A model generated the notes under the pieces. The model was not told the DNA's origin, did not search any database, and saw only the letters and a list, made by a program, of their open reading frames with translations. DNA of 64,000 nucleotides, from the NCBI GenBank assembly GCA_964020155.1, contig OZ026567.1, positions 137,898 to 201,897 on the forward strand, in the 5' to 3' direction. Both the position numbers and the translations under genes were made by a program. The DNA is from Chondrilla cf. caribensis (Eukaryota; Porifera; Demospongiae; Chondrillida; Chondrillidae). Shown piece after piece: positions 1-12,100 of this stretch (within the stretch, counting starts at the first letter, position 1; the number at the start of each line of letters is the position of its first letter).

Positions 1-175
1 GGGTGTGATGGGTGTGGCCATCAGCCAGTGAGGTGGAGTGTGATTGGTGTGGCCATTACCCAGTGAGGTGGGGTGTGATGGGTGTGGTCATCACCCAGTG
101 AGGTGGAGTGTGATGGGTGTGGCCACCAACTAGTGAGGTGGGGTGTAGCCACCAATCAGTGAGTGTGTGCTGATG
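1..175. repeat. Minisatellite, ~38-bp unit, at the window edge
   Basis: Four to five imperfect copies of a GT-rich unit containing the core gtgtggccatcacccagtga. The array continues beyond the left edge. No exon was recognised in it. Confidence 0.85.
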
Positions 176-900
<725 letters not shown>

Positions 901-1079
901 TCAGATTTCAGCACAACAGAGCGTGGACAATAAGCTCAAGTTGGGGTGTGAGAGGTCCAACAACAAGCTCAGGTTGTCCTTTGAGAGGGCTGCCAACATA
1001 ATACCAGTAGGGACACAACATATACGCACTCTGATTATAATACTAAGTGAACCACAATACACCTTGCAAACAGCACACG

Positions 1080-1139
<60 letters not shown>

Positions 1140-1763
1140 TACATACATACACAAGAATACGCACACTTTGTACTAGTTACCACGATTCTGAAAACGAAAC
1201 TAGGAAATCTCACTCACCGGTTAGGATAGCAACCTGCTTATCCAGAACATCTTGTATTCTCGCGGCATACAGGCAGTCTAAATCATCGGAAGAAACAGAT
1301 ATTGAAGGATGGTGTGCGAAGTGGTCGAGAAAGGCTCGACTGGTTTCCTGGGCCATAGCGGATCCCTCCTCGCCGACCAGGGCCTTATCTTATCGACTAC
1401 CCCACGTACACGCGACCCGGTACACTGTCGGAAGATTACAGTGTCCGTGGGTTGATCCCTACGGCCCTCCGTGTACACAAGTACAAAGTGTGTCGAGCAA
1501 GTCCTACACAGGGGCCGTACACTTACAGGGCTTCTCGTGGGAGAAGTTGTACAAGTGCACTCATACGTTGCTATACACACACAGAGAGAAACCAGTTGAG
1601 GGGATACATCACCACCAATGGCAATGAGTTGGAGATTTACAGTTTATCATTCGACACATAGTAAACAATACATTTTTTTATTTACCTTTTGTAAGTTTGG
1701 CAATTTCTGTATCCGATAATGGCGGGCTCTGCTCCGGCTCGAAATCCACATTAGTAGCCATCC
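901..1763 (-). CDS. Unidentified small protein, three predicted exons
   Basis: Exon 1 starts at an ATG at 1763 (MATNVDFEPEQ...) and ends at a gtaaat donor near 1687. Exon 2 lies at about 1218-1412 and ends in a clean gtgagt donor at 1212-1217. It includes the segment ETSRAFLDHF and an amphipathic stretch, LYAARIQDVLDKQVAIL. A possible last exon at 901-989 follows a ggcag acceptor in matching phase (ALSKDNLSLLL...) and stops at 901. The product would be about 107 residues, helical and possibly coiled-coil. I do not recognise the family. It is divergent from FIBP across about 345 bp. The (CA)n at 1079-1133 lies in the second intron. The junction of exons 1 and 2 is weak. Confidence 0.45.
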
Positions 1764-1864
1764 CAGTCTTGAAGTCGTCGAGTACTAATGGTTCGACCGA
1801 TATTCATGCCATGAGTGGAAATTACTGATTATGCTCAACTGAAATCCTTGGGGGGTAGCCGGAA

Positions 1865-2085
1865 GGAGCCACGTGTAGTTTGCCCATGAACACGTGACGA
1901 GAGGGCACCATAACAAGTAGGTTACACATGATAATGATCTTTATATGGACAATGTCTTGTATGTGAGTTTATCGAGCGATACATAAACATGGGATTATAG
2001 ATGCCGTATATGTCAAAAGGTTGTAGTATATATTCGATTCAATGGACACTAAATTATAATGTGTAATGTCGTAAGTCACGTGGTC
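1865..2085. promoter_or_regulatory. Divergent promoter with three CACGTG E-boxes
   Basis: Between the ATGs of the minus-strand gene (1763) and FIBP (2109) there are perfect CACGTG palindromes at 1870-1875, 1891-1896 and 2077-2082. The last two read CACGTGAC and GTCACGTG, which resemble sites for bHLH-Zip factors of the MYC/USF/TFE classes. Promoter function is inferred from position. Confidence 0.45.
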
Positions 2086-2108
2086 TCGTGGTACGTCAGC
2101 CCCTCAAT

Positions 2109-3916
2109 ATGGCGGATAAGGGGTTCCTCGAGGTCTTTATGGTGGAGCCGTGTGATATCGACTGGCTGGCGTTCCGTTTATGGCTCGAAGGACGGAATAT
2201 AGACAGTGCATGTAAAGAACGAGAAGAAAATGAACCGGAGATATCTAAAATGTTTTCAGATTATCAGAGCTTGCTTCGTTCAGAAACGGAACATTACTTC
2301 AGAATGTTTAAGACATTGGAAACGTTTCTGCATTCCCCGCCCTCCTTATTCTCACAAGTAAGAAAGCACGCTTGTTTAAGTGGATAGATAGGTAGATAGA
2401 ATTTCACTTTAGCAGGTATGCAATACCTAGACTGTACCTTTGAAAGTTAGCGCACTTCCTGTTCTCAAAAGCATCCCCTGCGCCTTGAGCGTCTCTTTCC
2501 ACCCGCTCTGCCTCTTCGCTGTGTATTCTCCAATATCTGCAAGTCTGCCCTCAACTCGAGCTGCCCATATTCACTTCCTGCATTCCAACCTTCCCTTTTG
2601 CTGCTCCATTGGTCTTTATCCTATTATTGCCTTTTTGCCTATTGGAATTTTGAATTTGATTTTAGTATCATTTTTTATTTTTTTTTCTTATTAATAACTG
2701 CTTTTATTCTAAATATTTCTACTCTTTTCTATTATTTTAATTCATTTTGCATTCTCAGTTCATCGGGTGCCTAGCACAGTGGCCCCCAGCTAGAGTTATC
2801 CCAAGTTAAAATACATTTCCTTAATCGTAACCGAAAGACACCATCATACCTTGGTGGGACCATTCCAACTGTCCCCAGTGGGCCATTCTGTACATTCTGC
2901 CCCTTGACCGTCTAATAGTGTGTTCTTTGTATACCTGTACTGTGTGTATGTACTGTGTGACTAGGATGTTCATATGTAATGTGTGTCTCAGATGTGTGTG
3001 TGTACTGTGTGTCTCAGATGTGTGTGTGTACTGTGTGTCACAGATGTGTGTGTGTGTACTGTGTGTCTCAGATGTGTGTGTGTGTACTGTGTGTCACAGA
3101 TGTGTGTGTGTGTGTGTATTGTGTGTCTCAGATGTGTGTGTGTACTGTGTGTCTCAGATGTGTGTGTGTACTGTGTGTCTCAGATGTGTGTGTGTACTGT
3201 GTGTCACAGATGTGTGTGTGTGTACTGTGTGTCTCAGATGTGTGTGTGTGTACTGTGTGTCACAGATGTGTGTGTGTGTGTGTATTGTGTGTCTCAGATG
3301 TGTGTGTGTACTGTGTGTCTCAGATGTGTGTGTGTACTGTGTGTCTCAGATGTGTGTGTGTGTACTGTGTGTCTCAGATGTGTGTGTGTGTACTGTGTGT
3401 CTCAGATGTGTGTGTGTGTACTGTGTGTCTCAGATGTGTGTGTGTGTACTGTGTGTCTCAGATGTGTGTGTGTGTACTGTGTGTCTCAGATGTGTGTGTC
3501 TCGGCTCAGAACCTGTTCAGACTCCCAGATGGTTCCAAGCATAAGCTGATCAGCATGTATTATTCGTTTGATGACCACGTGGTGCGGGAGTTCCTGGGGA
3601 AGAAACTGAGTTCAAAGAACAGGAAAGATCTTGATGACGTCAGTGAGAACACAGGAGTGTCGCTCAAGAGCTGTAGGAGACAGTTTGACAATTTGAAGAG
3701 AATTTTAAGGGTGGTTGAAGATTTGGATGGTGCACTGGTAGACAATATCCAGGACCAGTTTTGTCTGCACAAGGACATGTCCAGGCAGTATGCAGCCATT
3801 GTGTTCATTGGGTCCAATCGGTTTGAGACCATGAAGAGGATCACATCCAAGCTACCTCTCAAAGACTTTATTGTGTGTGCTAATCTACTGATTGACCACT
3901 GGACAGTGGGGTCTGA

Positions 3917-4010
<94 letters not shown>

Positions 4011-4019
4011 ATGTGTATA

Positions 4020-4076
<57 letters not shown>

Positions 4077-4835
4077 ACATGTGTATATTTGTGTGTGTGC
4101 ATGTGTATGAAGTGGATTGACTCTGTCTTTGTGATAGGATCACGAATGAGAGCTACTGATGATGATTTAGAACTGGAAAGAAACTTCCTTCAGGAGCTCC
4201 ATGACCTGAAGATGTATCTTTTAGAAAAGACTTGGGCTGAGAAGTGGCAGAAGGCAGTTATGAAAGGTAAGAGTAGACTGTCAGTGGATGGTGGAATGGG
4301 CGTGTACATGGGAGTGTACATGGGAGTGTACATGGGCGTGTACATGGGAGTGTACATGGGAGTGTAGGTGTGTGTGTATGTGGGAGTGTAAATGGGTGTG
4401 TACATGGGCGTGTACATTGTCTGTGTCTTTTAATTAGATCTAAAGAGAAGACTACCTGCTCCAACATGCAAGGTTATCGAAGGGAACTTCAAGAAGGTCT
4501 CTAGAGCTGTTGTCTCCCATGGTAGCTCTCTCCTGCATTCCAAAGACCTGAAGGACTTCTTTGTGGACATTCTGGAGAACATTGTGATCCCTCTGCAGGA
4601 CCTCAGTCTGAGCTATGAGGAAGTGAGTTGGAGGGGTTATTGCCATGGTGATGTATGGTCCTGACTCCGCCCCTCCCTCCAGGTGGAGGTCCTGTTGGAG
4701 AGTCTTCTGACGTCGTTCAATGAAGTTGAAGCCACACACAAGAAACCAAGCTCCAAGTATCCATGGCAACCAGTTTATAAGAGATACATGGTTGTTTTGA
4801 CAAAATGTGTATTACAATTATATCACCCACTATGA
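2109..4835 (+). CDS. FIBP: Acidic FGF intracellular-binding protein (FIBP)
   Basis: Five exons: 2109-2357, 3510-3918, 4138-4266, 4438-4622 and 4683-4835. The product is about 375 residues, close to the family's usual ~360. Family signatures are the central block REFLGKKLSSKNRKDLDDVS, then LKSCRRQFDNLKR, LVDNIQDQF and YAAIVFIGSNRFET, and a C-terminus ending in LYHPL as human FIBP ends in RLYHD. FIBP is a soluble helical protein that binds internalised FGF1 in vertebrates. Its basic function is poorly defined. The start at 2109 (MADKGF) is preferred because it gives the usual N-terminus. An upstream in-frame ATG at 2088 exists. All three large introns carry GT-rich repeats. AATAAA motifs lie near 4892 and 4938. 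Confidence 0.95.
2440..2900. other. FIBP intron 1, non-repetitive part
   Basis: An open frame of 84 codons at 2440-2694 is pyrimidine-rich and hydrophobic, with no family resemblance. It lies between FIBP exons 1 and 2 and is read as intron. Confidence 0.6.
2960..3500. repeat. GT-rich minisatellite ending at the FIBP exon 2 acceptor
   Basis: About 20 copies of a 23-27-bp unit built on tgtgtgtctcagatg and (GT)n. The array runs into the acceptor region before exon 2 (...gtctcggctcag, exon from 3510). Each monomer carries its own tctcag acceptor-like hexamer. It is open in several frames, which yields spurious Cys-Val-rich open frames. Confidence 0.9.
3919..4110. repeat. (GT)n starting at the FIBP exon 2 donor
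   Basis: The GT dinucleotide of the exon 2 donor is the first unit of a (GT)n tract of about 90 bp. A tacatgtgtatatt interruption follows, then a second tract, then another copy of the interruption. Confidence 0.92.
4296..4420. repeat. 12-bp tandem repeat in FIBP intron 3
   Basis: About ten copies of gtgtacatggga or close variants lie just downstream of the exon 3 donor at 4267. Confidence 0.85.
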
Positions 4836-5007
4836 CCTGTTATCGAATGTAAATATCATTTTATTTATTTCTGAAATACACTGTATATCTTAATAAAAAT
4901 ACACTACTATACATTTTATTACATTATTCTGTCAATAATAAATTCTCGGAATACATTAATCTACATCTTTCCCTCCCTCCCCTGGTGGTGGTGGTGGGGA
5001 GAATACA

Positions 5008-5693
5008 TTAAGCTACCTCTTTCCCTCCCCCCCCTGGTGGTGGTGGTGAGATGATGGCCTGCAGAGGAGGATGGTGTGGACAATCCCATTTGACCACCAA
5101 TATATAAAATGGCTGACTGGTATACCACTTCAATGAGCATTGCCACACCCACCCACCTGTACCAATGATGCATGACACACCCACCCACCTGTACCAATGA
5201 TGCATGACACACCCACCTGTACCAATGATGCATGACACACCCACCCACCTGTACCAATGATGCATGACACACACACCCACCTGTACCAATGATGCATGAC
5301 ACACCCACCCACCTGTACCAATGATGCATGACACACCCACCCACCTGTACCAATGATGCAAGACACACCCACCCACCTGTACCAATGATGCATGACACAC
5401 CCACCTGTACCAATGATGCAAGACACACCCACCTGTACTTTAAGCGACTTGTTAGTCTTCAAGACCACATCAACTTTTGAAAACACACTTAGCTCCTGTG
5501 AACAATATCATGGAATTGTGAGGTTGCCATGGTAGCAAAGCTAGAGTCCCGAGGGTTGCACTTACTTGAATCAGATGGCCTTTACTTGTCTGCCATTTCA
5601 TTGTCAAAAAAGGTCTCTTTTTAGATATTCGATGTTTGAAGGAATGTAATCCAAGCTTACTTAGTTGCTTTAGCAGAAGAGAAAACCAAGTTA

Positions 5694-5737
<44 letters not shown>

Positions 5738-8700
5738 AAATTACTTCACAGTAAACTCGTTTGATCATTCCAAGTCTCTTGACAACAACATCAAAAGACT
5801 TGTCCAGAACCTGTATCACCATTCCTTCAACGTTCACCTCACCCAACTCCTGATGACAGTCATCAAATGAGACCACAATCAAAGGAAATGTTGGTCTGAG
5901 AGAGTTAATGTACACATCCACTCACTTTAACAAAAAATGCAAAGAATAGCTCCCTGCTGGCTGTCTGGAGAAGATAAAGGAGCAGTTGAACTATCAGTGA
6001 TAACGAGGCTATATCCCAGACACTCACATCTGCTATCTTGGCAGCCATTTTTCTCTTGTTACAATTCTGTGCTATCTTGTCAATGGACTCTCTGGTGTAG
6101 CTGCACTTGGGACCGATTTCTACACACAGGGGGTAGGCGGAGTGTAAACACACACCACAGTTACCACACCCACACTCCTCACCCAGGCACTCAGCCAACA
6201 ACCGATGGACAATAACATCAGCGTATCTCCTGATGGGGGAGGTGAAGTGAGTGTAGAACGGGACACTGAGAGCATAGTGACCCCAATCCTCGGTGTCATC
6301 CAACATCCCAGTGGAGAAGTATTCAGCAGTCTGGAGGGGGTGGAACAGTAGCTGAGTGGGTGTGGCAATGGGCGTGTTTGTAAGGTAAAGTAAGGAATAG
6401 CACTACTAATATTACAATTAGAGATAATGTGATGATGGGTGTGGCAATGGGTGTTGTCAGGGGCGTGGCAAGGAGCAACAAACCTCCATTATTTTGGTGC
6501 AGTACACAGTCAGTATGAGATTGGTGAGGTCATACCCCTCCAGTCCTCTGGCTTGGGATGCGAGAAGGGACCTCTGCAAGAAGATGAGGGACCACCACCT
6601 CACAACAGTGAAGAACACAGCTCATGACAGTGCACCCAGTGAAGAACACAGCTCATGACAGTGCACCCAGTGAAGAACACAGCTCATGACAGTGCACCCA
6701 GTGAAGAACACAGCTCATGACAGTGCACCCAGTGGAGAACACAGCTCATGACAGTGCACCCAGTGAAGAACACAGCTCATGACAGTGCACCCAGTGAAGA
6801 ACACAGCTCATGACAGTGCACCCAGTGAAGAACACAGCTCATGACAGTGCACCCAGTGAAGAACATGGCTGATGACAGTGCACCCAGTGGAGAACAGAGC
6901 TCATGACAGTGCACCCAGTGAAGAACATAGCTGATGACAGTGCACCCAGTGAAGAACATAGCTCATGACAGTGGACCCAGTGGAGAACAGAGCTCATGAC
7001 AGTGCACCCAGTGAAGAACACAGCTGATGACAGTGCACCCAGTGAAGAACACAGCTGATGACAGTGCACCCAGTGAAGAACATAGCTGATGACAGTGCAC
7101 CCAGTGAAGAACACAGCTGATGACAGTGCACCCAGTGAAGAACACAGCTGATGACAGTGCACCCAGTGAAGAACACAGCTGATGACAGTGCACCCAGTGA
7201 AGAACATAGCTGATGACAGTGCACCCAGTGGAGAACACAGCTCATGACAGTGCACCCAGTGAAGAACATGGCTGATGACAGTGCACCCAGTGAAGAACAT
7301 AGCTGATGACAGTGCACCCAGTGGAGAACATAGCTCATGACAGTGCACCCAGTGAAGAACACAGCTGATGACAGTGCACCCAGTGAAGAACATAGCTCAT
7401 GACAGTGCACCCAGTGAAGAACATAGCTGATGACAGTGCACCCAGTGAAGAACATAGCTGATGACAGTGCACCCAGTGAAGAACATAGCTGATGACAGTG
7501 CACCCAGTGAAGAACATGGCTGATGACAGTGCACCCAGTGAAGAACATAGCTGATGACAGTGCACCCAGTGAAGAACACAGCTGATGACAGTGCACCCAG
7601 TGAATGGAATGTGAAACAGTTGACATCACTAGCTCACGTGAATGGCTCCCGAGCTGCTGGTGTCCACGGGGATGCCGAGGGACTCCATTTCCTCGGACTA
7701 CAAGACAACATGGACAATGATAGGGAAAGTACAACAGCAATACAGCCCAACAACCCAACAACACACCTCGTACAACCCAACAACACACCTTGTACAACCC
7801 AACAACACACCTTGTACAACCCAACAACACACCTCGTACAACCCAACAACACACCTCGTACAACCCAACAACACACCTTGTACAACCCAACAACCCAACA
7901 ACACACCTCGTACAACCCAACAACACACCTTGTACAACCCAACAACACACCTCATACAACCCAACAACACACCTCGTACAACCCAACAACACACCTCGTA
8001 CAACCCAACAACCCAACAACACGACAACACTGTTCCCATAAACCCACAACACACCAGTCTGGAGGTGAGGTGCTCCTTGGGAGGTGCATGTCTCCGCAGC
8101 ATGGCATGGTCTGGGAAGGACTCTGCAATCTTTCTGGCAACAGCCATGTTGGCAAGGAGCATGAATTCCTCTACTAGTCTATACGCAGCAATGAATACAA
8201 TTACTACCAGTCCAATGAATACAATTACAACCAGTCCAATGAATACAATTACAACCAGTCCAATGAATACAATTACTACCAGTCCAATGAATGACAACAA
8301 GCACTGCCTACTTGTGGGTGTCCTTCCTCTCATAGACATCACATCCATCAGGGAGACCTGTGTCCTTGTTCAGAGTGAAGTGGAGCTTGGGCTGGAGTTG
8401 CAGCAACAGAGAGAGAGACTCAGGGGCTGCCGTAGATGTATATAAATATTGTGTGTTCCTATGCGTCACTACAATGGTGAATTTATAATATAAATTATAT
8501 TGCGTGAAAAAGATGATTGCTGATGTGTTGTAGGAAGTCTTCCCTCAGTCTGGTGGTCAGTCGCAATACTCTCTACAAAGAACCGTAGGGGGGAATTTTG
8601 GGACTTGTGGCTGACCTCCCAGCTAGAATAGTGTCTTCTGCATTCGCAGAATGACACAAGTACACAGTCTCTGTGGAAAGTCCCTGCAAAGCTGGCCATG

Positions 8701-9080
8701 ATTGTGTTCCACCCCAAGTGTGCGACCCTTCTTATTTTCCAAAGTGTCACCATTGATCAAGTACCAAACTTCTACAGGTGAGGTCTATGGATACCATTGC
8801 TGTGTACTCAAGATCCTCAGTTTCAAAGTAATTTACTGCTCTTTCAATTGGTTGGACACCATTTTCACAAACTCATTCACAGTTGACCCCATTATTGTGG
8901 GCGATGGGCATGAAAATGCATATCATCCATCATGACATATCAGTATGTGGTACAGTGACATATCAGTATGTGGTACAGGTCATGCAGTCATCAAAAATCC
9001 TTTGTACACAAACCATACAATTGCAAATTGAAGAGTATTACATAGTATATTGAATTTACAGTATAAATGACCCTTAAGAC

Positions 9081-9153
<73 letters not shown>

Positions 9154-12100
9154 CAAATATCCCCACACACCTGGTCAAGCCTCAAGCAACCACTGTCAAA
9201 TCTTCTCTTTCTCAGGTGTCGAGCAATCTACAAAGTAAGTGCCATCAGTGAGCACACTGCAGTGGTGTGTGGCAGCCACACTCACCGTGTTCAACACCTG
9301 TACACTCTCCTGGATGTCACGCAGGGAGGATGCCCCTGAAGTGGGTGTGTCGTACTCTCAAGTCACAATGTTATTAAATGGGACTCCGCCTTACCTGATA
9401 GTGCAGGGGTTTCCTCTTCTGACCATATTTTACTAGGCTCATCCAGCATGGTCTAAAATGAGGCATGAATGTTATGTGAACGTTGACCCCACTACACAGC
9501 TACACTACGCGTTAGGTGAGTGTTGACCCCACTACACAGCTACACTGACTCACCTGGGCCTGGGAGTAGCTCAGTTTAGCACATGACTTGATGATACCAC
9601 GGCCGATCCATTCCTCAGCAATCTGCAGGGGGCGTGGTGATAGGATGTAGTTGGAGGGTGTGGTCAGAGGGTGTGGTCAGAGGGCGTGGTGGGCATCAAC
9701 TAGCGGCATACTAGTAGGTAGCAGGCAGGTCTAAGAATAACAAGCTCACTTACGTTCCCTTCTGAGTCCATTTTCCAGACTACAGACATTGACAGACGTT
9801 CCTTGCCAGAACAGTGACAAAGAGAGCAATGACTGAATGTTTGAATATATCTATTTCCATTTCTAATTCACCTGATTTGGATTCAAACTGCAAAGCTCCT
9901 CGCATAAAACTCGAGGCAACATGGGTATCACCTGGTGGGAGGGGTGTAGTAGATACGATGGGGGTGTGTCACCCAACACCACAGTCTCACTTTGTGCACC
10001 AGGTACACACTGGTGGCCCGTTCGGAGGCCAACCTGTCCAGTTCTGAGTGTTGTTTGAGGAAGAAAGAGACATCGGCAATGTGAACTCCGACCTCGAACA
10101 TCTTGCTGGGACCAGGGATGGGCTTACAGTGCAGGGCATCGTCAAGATCCTGCATCAGAAGAAGGTGTGGTAGCGGGTGTGGCAGTGGGCGTGGCAGCAG
10201 GTGTGGTAGTTGGTGTGGACATACATGCCAACATGGTCAAGTGAGTACCACACACTGGACACCTCACACTGGACACCCCACACTGGACACCCCACGCTGG
10301 ACACCACACACTGGACACCACACACTGGACACCACACACTGGACACCACACACTGGACACCACACACTGCACACCACATGGAGGCACACACTCACTGGAC
10401 ACCACACGAAGGCACACACACACTGGACACCCCACACTGGACACCACACACTGGACACCACACACTGGACACCACACACTGGACACCACACACTGGACAC
10501 CCCACACTGGACACCACACACTGGACACCCCACACTGGACACCACACACTGGACACCACACACTGGACACCACACACTGGACACCCCACACTGGACACCA
10601 CACACTGGACACCACACACTGGACACCACACACTGGACACCACACACTGGACACCCCACACTGGACACCACACACTGGACACCCCACACTGGACACCACA
10701 CACTGGACACCACACACTGGACACCACACACTGGACACCACACACTGCACACCACACACTGGACACCCCACACTGGACACCACACACTGGACACCCCACA
10801 CTGGACACCACACACTGGACACCACACACTGGACACCACACACTGGACACCACACACTGCACACCACACACTGGACACCCCACACTGGACACCACACACT
10901 GGACACCACACACTGGACACCACACACTGGACACCCCACACTGGACACCACACACTGCACACCACACACTGGACACCCCACACTGGACACCACACGAAGG
11001 CACACGCTCACTCTAGCAGTGTCGGGGTCTATGGAGACAACACACTCTCTAGTAAAGTCCCTTCTCACTGACACTTCTTCCTGTAAAGGCACACAAGAAG
11101 GCACACAGCAGTAACAAGCTTGTTGGTGGACAAGATAAATTTACTGATTATTAACATTAGCTACAGAGTACCTCTATAAGCCTCTCAAATAAAAGTCATT
11201 CACTAAGAGCCCATCAACCAAAGAGCCACCTATTAACTAAGAGCCCATCAACCAATGAGCCACCTATTAACTAAGAGCCCATCAACCAAAGAGCCACCTA
11301 ACAACTAAGAGCCCATCAACCAAAGAGCCACCTATTAACTAAGAGCCCATCAACCAATGAGCCACCTAACAACTAAGAGCCCATTAACCAATGAGCCACC
11401 TAACCACTAAGAGCCCACCTCTCACCTCAGGGAGGACCCAAGGCAGCACAATACCAAGTTCAGTGACTGTGTCATTTGGAATGATACTGTCCTCAATATC
11501 ATTGGCTGCCAAAATGGCTGCCGTTTCAGGCTCCAATTCTCCTCCCTCTCCCAAACTTCGGACAACATGTCTGAAAGGAATCATAAACAAAAACATCAGA
11601 AATGATACCAAACAAACAACAACAGCAACACAACAACGATAATGATGACAAAAACAGAAGGATTCACTGTATACCCGATAGCAAAGGGGCAGTCTCTCTT
11701 CCAATCCACAATCTTCACAATGAATATTGTTTTCTGATACTTGATCTTGTTAGTTGTGTAGTCTGTGACAGTGTGGGCTAGTGTCTGATAGTCACGAGTA
11801 GCAACTGGTTGGATCTCACCTTCCGGGCACTCCTTTAGAGGGACAATGACTCGAGGAACACAGGGATCGGCCGGGCTGAAGAACACGGCTCCCGTCTTCT
11901 GTGGACATCAACCAGGACACACAATTCAAGTGCAGGGAGTGGTGTATTGGTGGTGACCATGACTACCTTATCATATTGGGACAAGCATCCTGGGGCAACC
12001 CTTGGATGGCACTCCTGAAAAATATGAACAACCTACAGAGAGCAGAGAGTGGTCAGTTGGACAGGGAGGGGTCAGATGGACGGGGAGGGGTCAGTTGGAC

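Noticed and set aside
2918..4367. 462-codon frame of Cys-Val-rich sequence running into FIBP exon 2
   Set aside because: The N-terminal part is GT-repeat translation. FIBP homology begins exactly after the acceptor at 3509.
6777..8052. Overlapping minus-strand frames with LHWVHCHQ repeats
   Set aside because: The 31-bp minisatellite in a DIS3L2 intron explains them.
10103..11104. Open frames of ~320 codons on both strands (TGHHTLDT and [11 protein letters not shown] repeats)
   Set aside because: They are produced by the cacactggacacc minisatellite inside a DIS3L2 intron. Frames open on both strands and no start or splice context supports a gene.
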